Source: Candidatus Nanopelagicales bacterium (GTDB lineage: Bacteria > Actinomycetota > Actinomycetes > Nanopelagicales > Nanopelagicaceae). From it: a DNA stretch of 45,034 nt. The notes beneath the pieces were generated by a model. The model made no database searches. It was not told the DNA's origin and saw only the letters and a program-made list of their open reading frames with translations. Where the stretch lies: the NCBI GenBank assembly GCA_030834095.1, contig JAURGA010000008.1:1-45034 (forward strand), given 5' to 3'. A program made the position numbers and the translations under genes. Shown one piece after another: positions 24,016 through 32,459 of the stretch (position 1 is its first letter; every line of letters begins with the position of its first letter).

Positions 24016-25287
24016 ATGAAGCTAATAGCCCGGTTTGGCTCACTTCCTAAATTGCTTCGGGTGAGGTGGACTGGACAACTTACTGATGGAATGTTCCAGT
24101 CGGCACTCGCATCCTTTATTTTGTTTTCACCAGAGCGCCAGCCAGATGCATTCAAAGCAGCGCTAGCTTTTGCTGTAGTTCTACTTCCATATTCAGTTGT
24201 TGGACCCTATGTTGGAATTTTCCTAGATCGGTTTAGTCGGAAACGAGTCGTTCAATTTGCTAATTTATTTCGCGCACTAGATCTCTTAATAATTGCTTAC
24301 CTGATTTACAAAGGTTCGACTGGAATTGTGTTAACCCTCTTTGTTCTGCTCTCTTTTGGTGCGAATCGCTTAATCCTTGCGGGGCTATCAGCCGGGCTCC
24401 CATTGATGGTTAGTAAAAAGGTTTTAGTTTCAGCAAATGCTTTAGCTGTTACGGGTGGAACAATTTCTGTTGTTATCGGCGGTGGGCTTGGGATTGCAGT
24501 TAAAAATGCCTTGGATTTAACAGATGCTGGTGACTTTGTTGATGGCGTTCTGATTTTAATTAGCGCTGGTGGATATTTGCTCGCTTCAATCTTTGCTTCG
24601 CGTCTGGGTAAATCTGAAATTGGTCCACAAGATCACGAAGTTCCACAGGAGGTTCGTGGTTTCGGTGAGGTATTACAAGGGTTTAACGCTTTAAAAAAGC
24701 ATGGCGATGCTTTGCGCGGAATTTTTGGAACTGGTGTTCAGCGAGGTGGTATCACTGCACTTACTTTGATGGCACTTTTATTAGAGCGAAATACATTTAA
24801 TGATCCGAGCGACCCCGATGCTGGTCTAAGAGGTTTTGCTTATGCCTTGGCGATCGCTGGAATTGGAATTGGCTTGGGTGCGCTTGCTGGGCCTTATGGC
24901 GTCGCCAAGTTTGGTCGGCACAAATGGATGCGCATTTCTATGATTGCTCCAATTGGTTTCCTGATAATTTTTGGTCTCTTTCCAAATGAATTCATGATGA
25001 TTTTGACAGCATTTTTTGTCGGGGGCTTTGGTCAAAGTTACAAAATCACTAATGATGCTTTAGTCCAGTCCAAGATTATTGATGAGTTTCGTGGGCGAAT
25101 TTTTGCCTTTTATGATGTTGCTGTAAATGGTGCAATAGTTTCTGGTGCAATGATTGCTGCGCTAACACTGCCGCCAAGTGGTGTCTCTTTAATTCTGCCC
25201 TGGATGATTGCAATTTCATACACACTCGCCGCACTGGTTTTACTGCGAAAGTCTAAATTTTCGACTGATTCTCGCTCCACCACTTAA
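24016..25287 (+). CDS. MFS transporter
   Basis: This 423-residue major facilitator protein has about 12 membrane helices. After an amphipathic start (LPKLLRVRWTGQLTDGMFQ) come helix 1, the helix 2-3 loop signature FLDRFSRKRVVQF (an MFS A-like motif DxxSRKRV), and a second-half repeat around GPYGVAKFGRHKWM. Similar actinobacterial proteins occur next to DUF5318 or ponA, but the substrate is unknown. ATG 24016 has a TACGCT box 7 nt upstream; the in-frame ATG at 23974 would leave one base between divergent start codons. The last 35 bp overlap the convergent pcnA 3' end. Confidence 0.87.
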   Translation: MKLIARFGSLPKLLRVRWTGQLTDGMFQSALASFILFSPERQPDAFKAALAFAVVLLPYSVVGPYVGIFLDRFSRKRVVQFANLFRALDLLIIAYLIYKGSTGIVLTLFVLLSFGANRLILAGLSAGLPLMVSKKVLVSANALAVTGGTISVVIGGGLGIAVKNALDLTDAGDFVDGVLILISAGGYLLASIFASRLGKSEIGPQDHEVPQEVRGFGEVLQGFNALKKHGDALRGIFGTGVQRGGITALTLMALLLERNTFNDPSDPDAGLRGFAYALAIAGIGIGLGALAGPYGVAKFGRHKWMRISMIAPIGFLIIFGLFPNEFMMILTAFFVGGFGQSYKITNDALVQSKIIDEFRGRIFAFYDVAVNGAIVSGAMIAALTLPPSGVSLILPWMIAISYTLAALVLLRKSKFSTDSRSTT

Positions 25288-26695
25288 GCAATTCAGCTTT
25301 TGCGACATCTGGACCAAGTGGTCCGCGATCCATTCTTAAATCTAATAAGTATTGATAAGCCCGCCCAACAATAGGGGAGGGAGAAATCCCTAAAATTTCC
25401 ATGATTTCTAAACCATCTAAATCAGGCCGAATTTTCTCTAGCTCTTCTTCTGCCATAAGTTTCAAAATTCGCTCTTCTAGCGAATCATAAGTTTGCGCAA
25501 GGCTCTCGGCTTTACGTTGATTTCTAGTAGTGCAATCAGCTCGGGTTAATACATGTAGATGATTTAGTTGGTGCTCTGCATCTCGGATATAACGTCGAAC
25601 TGCCGAATCGCTCCATTCACCAGTGCCATAGCCATGAAAACGTAGGTGTAGAAAGACTAATGATGAAACATCGTCGACAACATCGTTACTAAATCTTAGC
25701 TTTTTTAGGCGCTCTTTAGCCATTCGAGCGCCAACAACTTCGTGGTGATGAAATGAAACCCCGCCACCTGGAATTAGTTCTCGAGTTTTCGGTTTCCCAA
25801 TGTCGTGCAAGAGCGCTGCTAGCCGAATGACTAGGTTTGGTCCATTCAATCGCTCTTCTAAAGAAATTGCCTGCTCTAGGACTTTGAGTGTGTGTTCATA
25901 AACATCTTTATGGTGATGGTGTTCGTCGATCTCTAACTTTAACTTTGGAATTTCAGGAATAACATAATCTGCCAAGCCGGTATCGACAAGTAATGCAATT
26001 CCAATTCTTGGATTTTCTGACATTATCAATTTAACAAATTCGTCGCGGATGCGCTCTGCCGAGATTATTTCAATGCGTCCAGCCATCTCTTTTATTGCGA
26101 CAATTATTTTTGAATCAACATCAAAGCCGAGTTGCGCTGCAAATCTTGCGGCCCGCATCATTCGTAGTGGATCATCTGAGAAAGAATTTTCTGGAGTTCC
26201 TGGAGTCCGCAGAACTTTCCGAGCTAAATCATTTATTCCACCATAGTTATCAATAAATGTTGGAGGTGTGGTTGTGAGTTCGAGCGCCATGGCATTTACT
26301 GTGAAGTCTCTTCGTAGTAAATCACCTTCAATATTGTCACCAAAATTTACTTCTGGGTTTCGACTCTCCGCTTCATACTTTTCGCTTCGGTAAGTTGTAA
26401 TTTCAACAGTTACATCACCAAATTGCGCGGCTATGGTTCCGAATTCTCGACCAGTTTCCCAAATTGAATCTGCATCTTTTTTAATTATTGATTTAGTCTC
26501 ATCGGGTCTGGCATTAGTTGTGAAATCTAAATCATTTCCAAGACGGCCCAAGATTGCGTCGCGAACCGGTCCTCCTACCAAAGCCAGAGTGAATCCAGCT
26601 TTCGCAAACTTCTTGGCCAGTTGGGATGCAAGTGGCTTGCTTGATAGCGCAGAGATAGCGAGGTCGGCGGCGAGAGTTTTCGGGTTCGTTGTCAC
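25253..26695 (-). CDS. pcnA: CCA-adding tRNA nucleotidyltransferase with HD domain
   Basis: It adds or repairs the CCA end of tRNAs. The 480-residue protein has the class II nucleotidyltransferase head LVGGPVRDAILGRLGNDLDFTT (catalytic DLD), the RRDFTVNAMAL motif, PDDPLRMMRAARFA-like SDDPLRMMRAARFAAQLGF, an HD domain (ALLHDIGKPKT, FHHHEVVGA) and a C-terminal helical region. It is divergent from the NUDIX gene as in Mycobacterium (Rv3907c/Rv3908). The GTG start at 26695 has a TAGCCT box 8 nt upstream. The 3' end overlaps the MFS gene by 35 bp. Confidence 0.95.
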   Translation of the reverse strand: MTTNPKTLAADLAISALSSKPLASQLAKKFAKAGFTLALVGGPVRDAILGRLGNDLDFTTNARPDETKSIIKKDADSIWETGREFGTIAAQFGDVTVEITTYRSEKYEAESRNPEVNFGDNIEGDLLRRDFTVNAMALELTTTPPTFIDNYGGINDLARKVLRTPGTPENSFSDDPLRMMRAARFAAQLGFDVDSKIIVAIKEMAGRIEIISAERIRDEFVKLIMSENPRIGIALLVDTGLADYVIPEIPKLKLEIDEHHHHKDVYEHTLKVLEQAISLEERLNGPNLVIRLAALLHDIGKPKTRELIPGGGVSFHHHEVVGARMAKERLKKLRFSNDVVDDVSSLVFLHLRFHGYGTGEWSDSAVRRYIRDAEHQLNHLHVLTRADCTTRNQRKAESLAQTYDSLEERILKLMAEEELEKIRPDLDGLEIMEILGISPSPIVGRAYQYLLDLRMDRGPLGPDVAKAELLKWWSENQSKI

Positions 26696-26703
26696 AGTAT
26701 CTA

Positions 26704-26709
26704 AGGCTA
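26704..26709 (-). promoter_or_regulatory. Candidate leaderless -10 box of pcnA
   Basis: TAGCCT on the minus strand lies 8 nt before GTG 26695. It is in the 32-bp gap shared with the divergent NUDIX gene. Confidence 0.45.
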
Positions 26710-26715
26710 GAGCAG

Positions 26716-26721
26716 TAACCT
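26716..26721 (+). promoter_or_regulatory. Candidate leaderless -10 box of the NUDIX gene
   Basis: TAACCT lies exactly 6 nt before ATG 26728, with no Shine-Dalgarno. It is 6 bp from the opposing pcnA -10-like box, so the two promoters would be nearly back to back. Confidence 0.5.
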
Positions 26722-26727
26722 TGCTCT

Positions 26728-27309
26728 ATGACCACGGCGCCTGTTGGCGGTGGCGAGGCTAAACGGAAAAAACGTCGGAGACGACGTCCTAAGGGCCCGA
26801 CCACACCAAATTTAAATAATTCTCCAACCTCTCAATCTAAACCTGCTGCCAAAAAAGCCGCTCCAAAAAGACCATACGCAAAACGCGTTGATGAAATTAG
26901 TGCTGGCGGACTAGTAATTGATTCAACCGGGACCAAAGGTTTATTAATTGGCCGACGCGATTTAAAAGATCAGAGCCGCGAACGCTTGCTCTGGTCACTA
27001 CCTAAGGGGCATATAGAAGAGGGAGAAACTCCAGAACAGGCTGCAGTTCGTGAAGTTCAGGAAGAGACCGGAATTGAAAGTGAGATTGCAAAAGAACTTG
27101 GCGTAATTAATTTCTGGTTTATGGCTGGCGGTAATCGGATTCACAAAACAGTCCATCATTATCTGTTTAAAGAGACTGGTGGAAAGTTAGCGCCACAATT
27201 AACTGAAGTGGATGATGTGGGCTGGTTTCCGTTAAACGAGATAGTTGAACTACTTGCATATCCAGATGAGAAGAAATTAATTGCGAAATCTGGTGATTTA
27301 GCGATATGA
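26728..27309 (+). CDS. NUDIX hydrolase with basic N-terminal tail
   Basis: This 193-residue nucleotide-diphosphate-X hydrolase has a complete Nudix box (GHIEEGETPEQAAVREVQEETGI pattern, residues about 91-113), preceded by SAGGLVIDS and followed by HKTVHHYLFKE. It corresponds positionally to mycobacterial Rv3908 (mutT4-like), divergent from pcnA and upstream of the DUF6049-murJ genes. The substrate is not evident. The first 55 residues are unusually rich in Lys/Arg (KRKKRRRRRPKGP) with Pro/Ser/Thr, and may bind nucleic acid or ribosomes. The stop overlaps the next ATG (ATGA). Confidence 0.92.
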   Translation: MTTAPVGGGEAKRKKRRRRRPKGPTTPNLNNSPTSQSKPAAKKAAPKRPYAKRVDEISAGGLVIDSTGTKGLLIGRRDLKDQSRERLLWSLPKGHIEEGETPEQAAVREVQEETGIESEIAKELGVINFWFMAGGNRIHKTVHHYLFKETGGKLAPQLTEVDDVGWFPLNEIVELLAYPDEKKLIAKSGDLAI

Positions 27310-28424
27310 AAAAGGTAATTGCTTCGGTATTTGCAATCGGTCTTATCTTATTAAGCGCGCCGACTGCAAGCGCTGAAATTGTTGCAGTAACGATTACTGA
27401 ACCAACTCATCGCCAAATAGATGGGGTGTTTATTGATGATGAACTTACAGCTTTACTTTCATACGATGGTCGCCTTGGTCAATTAGTTTTCAATCCACCT
27501 AGAGGAAACAGGGTTTGGTTTATAGACGCTCAACTTATTGAAGAAGTTACAGCAATGACATCAGATTATGTGCTGTTGGATGGGGAGAATGGCGTCGGTG
27601 GCGATGTAGCGAAAAATTGGTTGAATCAACTAAGTGCCATTACTCGAAGCGATCAAGTAAGTGCTCTTCCATATGGTTCGCCATCAGCGTATTGGATTTC
27701 AAAACTATCTCCAGATAAATCAGATTTCTATTTAAGTTTTGGGGCCACTCGATTAACTGCGCTGTTAGATCGTCAGATAAATCAGATGGCAAATTATCCA
27801 ACTATTACGCCTCCAAAATTAAGTAATTCGACTATGGCTGCCTTTAAAAAGGCCCAGCAAGCTATTGCGCTAAACACTTCTTATATGACCCAAGATGAAT
27901 CTGAAAAGTTTCAAGGACAGAGTGCTGCGGTATTACATCCAGATCTGGATACCAGCGCTCGAAGTGCGTTAGCTCTTGATCTGCTCTCATCTTCTTATGC
28001 TCTCTCGCAGAAAATTCGCCTTGCTCCTGGCCGATTTACCATAACCTCTTCAAAACAGAATTTGCCAATTACTTTAGTAAATGACTTTTCTAATCCAGCC
28101 AAGATTTCATTTAGAGTTGAAACTTTAAATGGAAAAATTTTGGTGGGAAATGTTGCTGATCAAGAGGTTGGCGGAACATCAAAGATTCAAGTAATGATTC
28201 CGGTTGAAGTAGTAGCCTCTGGGAAAAGTACGCTGGTAGTTAGGATTTTTTCAGAGAAGAATAAGCAGCTCGGTAACCCAGTATTTTATCCGGTTAATCT
28301 TCAAGTGATAAGTCCAATCGCAACTTGGATAACAACTGGGGCTGCAGTTGTTTTATTTTTATCTGCACTCATTCAAAGCTTTAGAAGAATTAGGAAGAAG
28401 CGCAGGTTAAAAAGCGATGAATAA
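27306..28424 (+). CDS. Short DUF6049-like secreted membrane-anchored protein
   Basis: This 372-residue protein has an N-terminal signal peptide (about 1-23, KKVIASVFAIGLILLSAPTA, cleavage near ASA-E). The extracytoplasmic region holds a beta-sandwich-like segment near its end (ITLVNDFSNPAKISFRV). One C-terminal membrane helix (about 340-358) and a basic cytoplasmic tail (RRIRKKRRLK) follow. In other actinobacteria a larger protein (DUF6049, often about 700 residues) sits between the NUDIX gene and murJ; this looks like a shortened equivalent. The assignment rests mainly on position and topology. It overlaps NUDIX by 4 bp and murJ by 8 bp, and probably supports MurJ or cell-wall growth. Confidence 0.65.
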   Translation: MKKVIASVFAIGLILLSAPTASAEIVAVTITEPTHRQIDGVFIDDELTALLSYDGRLGQLVFNPPRGNRVWFIDAQLIEEVTAMTSDYVLLDGENGVGGDVAKNWLNQLSAITRSDQVSALPYGSPSAYWISKLSPDKSDFYLSFGATRLTALLDRQINQMANYPTITPPKLSNSTMAAFKKAQQAIALNTSYMTQDESEKFQGQSAAVLHPDLDTSARSALALDLLSSSYALSQKIRLAPGRFTITSSKQNLPITLVNDFSNPAKISFRVETLNGKILVGNVADQEVGGTSKIQVMIPVEVVASGKSTLVVRIFSEKNKQLGNPVFYPVNLQVISPIATWITTGAAVVLFLSALIQSFRRIRKKRRLKSDE

Positions 28425-30015
28425 CCATTCACTTTTAAGGTCATCAACAATTATGGCTGTCGGTACCATAGTTTCGCGGATCACTGGTTTAGTTCGTGGC
28501 TTACTTTTAGTTGCTGTTCTAGGAACTACCTTGTTGGGCGATACTTTCAATGTTGCCAACACTATGCCCAATATTTTATATAACTTAATAATTGGTGGCG
28601 CTCTTACTGCGGTCTTTGTGCCTCAAATAGTTCGTGCGACAGGTGACGCCGACGGTGGAAGTGCATTTATATCCCGCCTGGTAACTGTGACATTTGTTTT
28701 CTTGACCGGTCTAGTCATACTCGCAATTGTTATTGCACCATTACTAGTAGGGCTCTTTGCGACAAGTTATATCGGTCGTCCGGAATTTGAAGTTACCACT
28801 TTATTTATGCGTTACTGCTTGCCACAAATTCTCTTTATGGGACTCTTCGCTCTGCTCAGCCAGGTTGCTAACGCAAAGGGAAAGTTTGGGCCAATGATGT
28901 GGGCCCCGGTTTTAAATAACTTAATAGCTATCGGAGTCTTTGGTTGGTTCTTGATGTATTCGACTCAACCAACTGTCGCAACAATTCCAGATTCTCAAAT
29001 TATCTGGATAAGCCTGGGCTGCACCGTTGGTTATATGGCTCAAGCGCTTATTTTGATTCCTGCAATCGCAAAGACAGATATCAGGATTCGTCTTAGATTT
29101 GATTGGCGAGATTCAGAGCTGCGCAAATCACTGCATCTCGCAACATGGACCATACTTTTTGCTGCAATATCGCAGCTGAGTTATTTAGTTACTGTGAATT
29201 TATCAACTGGTGCTGCAGTGAAATCCTTGGAAGCGGGAATTGAAACTGGAGTCGGTTTTACCCCCTTTAGCAATGCGCTTCTGATCTTTATGTTGCCACA
29301 CTCGATTATCACAATTTCAATTATTACTGCGCTTCTTCCGGCGCTTTCAAAACTTGCGCATGAGAAGAAACCTGCGTTGATTCATGATCAACTTGTTCGA
29401 GCCATCAGGTTGGTGGGAATTGTAACCGTCCCAAGTTCTATTGCATTTTTATTCTTTGGACCGATGATGACTGGAACGCTCTTCTTCGGTATTTCCCAAG
29501 CAGATTCAAATTATCTGGGCTACACACTTAGCGCTCTGGCTCTTGGGTTGGCGCCGATGAGCATTAATCTAATTGCACTTCGAGGTTTGAACGCATTTGA
29601 AAATGTAAAATTACAAGTTTTGAGCAATGCAATTATGAATGTTATCGCCGTTGTCGTTTCAATTGGTGTTGCCCTTTCGCTACCTCCGCAATGGGTGACG
29701 GTTGGGTTGGCTGGAGCTTGGGCTTTAAGTTATTTCTTCGGCGCTTGGAACACAATTTACTTACTGCGTCGTTTCGAGATAAAAGTTTCTATCTCTGAAG
29801 TTGCTGGATTTTATTTAAAACTTGGAGCGTTGGCTCTCGTTGTTGCAGTTCCAGTCTGGTTTTTACGTGATCTAATCCCGGGCGGGAATATCGTGCGCCT
29901 AGCCATCGTTCTAGTTGTATGTGGAATCGGTTATTTAGCGCTCTGCAAAATTACTCGAGTAAGTGAAGTTACAAGTGCCATTCAACTTCTAGCTAGACGA
30001 AGAAAGATAGGGTAA
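28417..30015 (+). CDS. murJ: Lipid II flippase MurJ
   Basis: This MOP-superfamily protein of 532 residues with about 14 helices flips lipid II for peptidoglycan synthesis. The N terminus has the MviN signature TIVSRITGLVRGLLL, DTFNVANTMPN and the essential charged/aromatic residues in GALTAVFVPQI; further blocks include LPQILFMGLFALLSQVANAKG and LPHSIITISIITALLPALS. Mycobacterial MurJ (MviN) has a large C-terminal pseudokinase and extracellular extension that binds FhaA; here the protein ends after the membrane domain. The gene overlaps the upstream membrane-protein gene by 8 bp and is 4 bp from trxB. Confidence 0.95.
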   Translation: MNNHSLLRSSTIMAVGTIVSRITGLVRGLLLVAVLGTTLLGDTFNVANTMPNILYNLIIGGALTAVFVPQIVRATGDADGGSAFISRLVTVTFVFLTGLVILAIVIAPLLVGLFATSYIGRPEFEVTTLFMRYCLPQILFMGLFALLSQVANAKGKFGPMMWAPVLNNLIAIGVFGWFLMYSTQPTVATIPDSQIIWISLGCTVGYMAQALILIPAIAKTDIRIRLRFDWRDSELRKSLHLATWTILFAAISQLSYLVTVNLSTGAAVKSLEAGIETGVGFTPFSNALLIFMLPHSIITISIITALLPALSKLAHEKKPALIHDQLVRAIRLVGIVTVPSSIAFLFFGPMMTGTLFFGISQADSNYLGYTLSALALGLAPMSINLIALRGLNAFENVKLQVLSNAIMNVIAVVVSIGVALSLPPQWVTVGLAGAWALSYFFGAWNTIYLLRRFEIKVSISEVAGFYLKLGALALVVAVPVWFLRDLIPGGNIVRLAIVLVVCGIGYLALCKITRVSEVTSAIQLLARRRKIG

Positions 30016-30019
30016 GCGC

Positions 30020-30949
30020 ATGGGTGAAATACATGAAGTCATAATTGTTGGATCTGGCCCAGCTGGCTATACCGCTGCTATTTATGCGGCTCGCGCCCAA
30101 CTTTCACCAATACTTTATGAGGGCTCAGTCACCGCTGGTGGAGCCTTAATGAATACAACCGATGTTGAAAATTTTCCAGGTTTTCCAGAAGGTGTCATGG
30201 GGCCAGATTTAATGGATTCGCTACGTAAGCAGGCGGAGAGATTTGGGACAAAGTTAATTACTGATGACATAGTTTCTATGGATTTAGCAGGAGAGGTTAA
30301 AACCATCAAGGATGGCTCTGGAAATACTCTGCAAGCAAAAGCTGTGATTCTCGCGACCGGCTCGGCATATAAAGAGATCGGATTAACAAATGAGAAGCGC
30401 TTATCTGGCCGAGGAGTTTCCTGGTGTGCCACATGTGATGGATTTTTCTTCAGAGAGAAAGTAATTGCAGTTGTAGGTGGTGGCGATTCCGCAATGGAAG
30501 AGGCAAACTTCTTAACAAGGTTTGCAAGTAAAGTATTTGTAATTCACCGCCGCGATTCGCTGCGTGCTTCAAAAATTATGGTTGAACGCGCGACGGCAAA
30601 TCCAAAGATTGAATTTATCTGGAATACCGAAGTTATTGATGTTCTTGGTGAGGATAAAGTCACCGGCTTAAAGCTTCGCAATCTTGTAAGTGGGGATGAG
30701 AGCGATAAAGACTTTGATGGCTTATTTGTTGCCATCGGACATCTTCCTCGAAGCGAACTACTTGTTGGCCAGATTGATTTAGATGGTGAAGGTTATGTAA
30801 AGGTTGATGGCAGATCTACTCGCACCAACCAGAAGGGTGTTTTCGCCTGCGGCGACCTAGTCGACCACACATATCGCCAAGCAATTACTGCTGCTGGTTC
30901 AGGATGTCAAGCTGCGCTAGATGCAGAGCGCTTTCTGGCTGGACATTAA
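30020..30949 (+). CDS. trxB: Thioredoxin reductase
   Basis: This FAD/NADPH enzyme of 309 residues reduces thioredoxin, whose gene is 46 bp downstream. It shows the FAD-binding GSGPAGYTAAIYAARA, the redox-active CATC (Cys136, Cys139) in SWCATCDGFFF, the NADPH-binding GGGDSAMEEANFL, and the C-terminal FACGDLVDHTYRQAITAAGSG. The trxB-trxA-cwlM order near parAB/rsmG is the standard actinobacterial one. Confidence 0.97.
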   Translation: MGEIHEVIIVGSGPAGYTAAIYAARAQLSPILYEGSVTAGGALMNTTDVENFPGFPEGVMGPDLMDSLRKQAERFGTKLITDDIVSMDLAGEVKTIKDGSGNTLQAKAVILATGSAYKEIGLTNEKRLSGRGVSWCATCDGFFFREKVIAVVGGGDSAMEEANFLTRFASKVFVIHRRDSLRASKIMVERATANPKIEFIWNTEVIDVLGEDKVTGLKLRNLVSGDESDKDFDGLFVAIGHLPRSELLVGQIDLDGEGYVKVDGRSTRTNQKGVFACGDLVDHTYRQAITAAGSGCQAALDAERFLAGH

Positions 30950-30995
30950 TTACAATTAACTATCTAATTACCGATAAATAGAAGAAGAGGAAAAA

Positions 30996-31319
30996 ATGAG
31001 TGCAGCGCAACCAGTAACAGCAGCTACTTTTGATGAAGTAGTTCTAAAGAGTTCAACACCAGTGCTTGTAGATTTTTGGGCAGAGTGGTGTGGCCCTTGC
31101 CGCGCTGTTGGTCCAATTCTCGATGAAATTGCAACTGAATATGCCGGAAAAATTAAGGTAGTTAAGTTGAACACTGATGAAGAGTCAGCGATTGCAATTA
31201 AGTATGGAATTACCTCAATTCCTACCCTCAATGTTTATGTAAACGGCGAGGTTGTTAAGACGGTAATTGGCGCAAAGCCAAAGCCAGCACTGCTTAAAGA
31301 ACTAGCAGCGTTTATCTAA
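30996..31319 (+). CDS. trxA: Thioredoxin
   Basis: The 107-residue cytoplasmic thioredoxin has the WCGPC active site (Cys32, Cys35) in VDFWAEWCGPCRAVGPI and the cis-proline region GITSIPTLNVYVNG. A GAGG ribosome site lies about 6 bp upstream. It is partnered with trxB and directly followed by cwlM (4 bp gap). Confidence 0.98.
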   Translation: MSAAQPVTAATFDEVVLKSSTPVLVDFWAEWCGPCRAVGPILDEIATEYAGKIKVVKLNTDEESAIAIKYGITSIPTLNVYVNGEVVKTVIGAKPKPALLKELAAFI

Positions 31320-31323
31320 ATTC

Positions 31324-32418
31324 ATGTCTCCATCTGGTGAGGAGACCAATGTAATTTCCTTGGTCACAAATACTTTAACCAGACTTGGGTTTTTAAAAAC
31401 CGCATCCACTAATTTGGGTGCGATTGAAGCAGATGGCCTCCGTGCATTTCAGCAAGAGCGAGGCTTAATAGTTTCAGGCAAGATTGATGAGCCGACAATT
31501 CGGGCAATTGATGAAGCCCGGTGGAAACTTGGAGATCGAATTCTCAGTTTTGTTCCCGGAAAATCAATTCGTGGGGATGATGTTGCATCGCTTCAATCTC
31601 GGCTGATTGAAATGGGCTTTGATTGCGGGCGAGTGGATGCGGTCTTTGGTCCGCGAACCGAGGGTGCGGTTAAAGAATTCCAAAAATCTGTTGGCGTAAA
31701 AGTTGATGGGGTTTGTGGCCCAGCAACAATTATGTCTTTGATGAGGTTATTAAAAACTGTTTCAGGTGGTGCGCCTACTCTCCTCCGTGATAACGCTAAT
31801 CGTGCAATCAGGGGACCAGCACTAGCAAATAAAATAATCGTTCTTGACCCAAGCTCGCTACCAGAAGATCGCGATATAACTTTTGATATTGCCCAAAGAC
31901 TTGAAGGTCGATTAATTGCGCTGGGTGTAACTGTTTTTATCTCGCGAAGCAAAGCCAAGGATCCCAGCGAAAGTGAACGCATTAAATTAGCTAACGAATC
32001 TGGTGCTGATCTGGTTATCTCTTTTCACACCGATAATTACAAAAATGATTTAGCGCATGGCCTTGCTACTTACTATTACGGCAACGATTTGCATGGCGTA
32101 CATTCGGTCGTTGGCGAAAGATTTGCTGCACTTGTGCAGCGAGAAATTACTGCGCGCACTGATTTATTGAATTGTCGGACCCATGCTAAATCTTGGGATT
32201 TGCTTCGCTTAACCAAAGCGCCAACGGTACGTATTGACTTGGGATATTTATCGAATCCTGGAGATGTTAAACGATTGGCAGATCTAGCTTTTCGAGAGAC
32301 TGTTGTTGAATCGATTATGGTCGCAATCCAACGTCTTTACTTATCTGCTGAAAATGATGCGAAGACTGGCACTCTTAAGATTTCAGATCTGCGCAAAGCG
32401 GGACTTCGCAAGAATTAA
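31324..32418 (+). CDS. cwlM: CwlM-like protein: two peptidoglycan-binding domains and a degenerate amidase domain
   Basis: The 364-residue protein has no signal peptide, so it is probably cytoplasmic. It has PG_binding_1 repeats at about 8-64 and 84-141 and an Amidase_3 fold at about 170-340. Active-site residues are lost: the DPGHGG block with the first zinc histidine reads DPSS (175-178), the usual catalytic E of xVExGFLSN is Asp305 (VRIDLGYLSN), and only the SFH histidine (His235) remains. Mycobacterial CwlM (Rv3915) is a cytoplasmic, PknB-phosphorylated activator of MurA rather than a working amidase; position and architecture match. A PknB kinase is encoded elsewhere in this window. Function as a wall-synthesis regulator is inferred. 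Confidence 0.85.
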   Translation: MSPSGEETNVISLVTNTLTRLGFLKTASTNLGAIEADGLRAFQQERGLIVSGKIDEPTIRAIDEARWKLGDRILSFVPGKSIRGDDVASLQSRLIEMGFDCGRVDAVFGPRTEGAVKEFQKSVGVKVDGVCGPATIMSLMRLLKTVSGGAPTLLRDNANRAIRGPALANKIIVLDPSSLPEDRDITFDIAQRLEGRLIALGVTVFISRSKAKDPSESERIKLANESGADLVISFHTDNYKNDLAHGLATYYYGNDLHGVHSVVGERFAALVQREITARTDLLNCRTHAKSWDLLRLTKAPTVRIDLGYLSNPGDVKRLADLAFRETVVESIMVAIQRLYLSAENDAKTGTLKISDLRKAGLRKN

Positions 32419-32459
32419 AAGTCCTTCGGCTGCCCAGTTAACTGTGGCAGGATTAGAGA

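Noticed and set aside
23973-24155. N-terminal extension of the DUF5318 protein
   Set aside because: It would overlap the transporter's conserved N terminus, and family members begin near the ATG at 23972.
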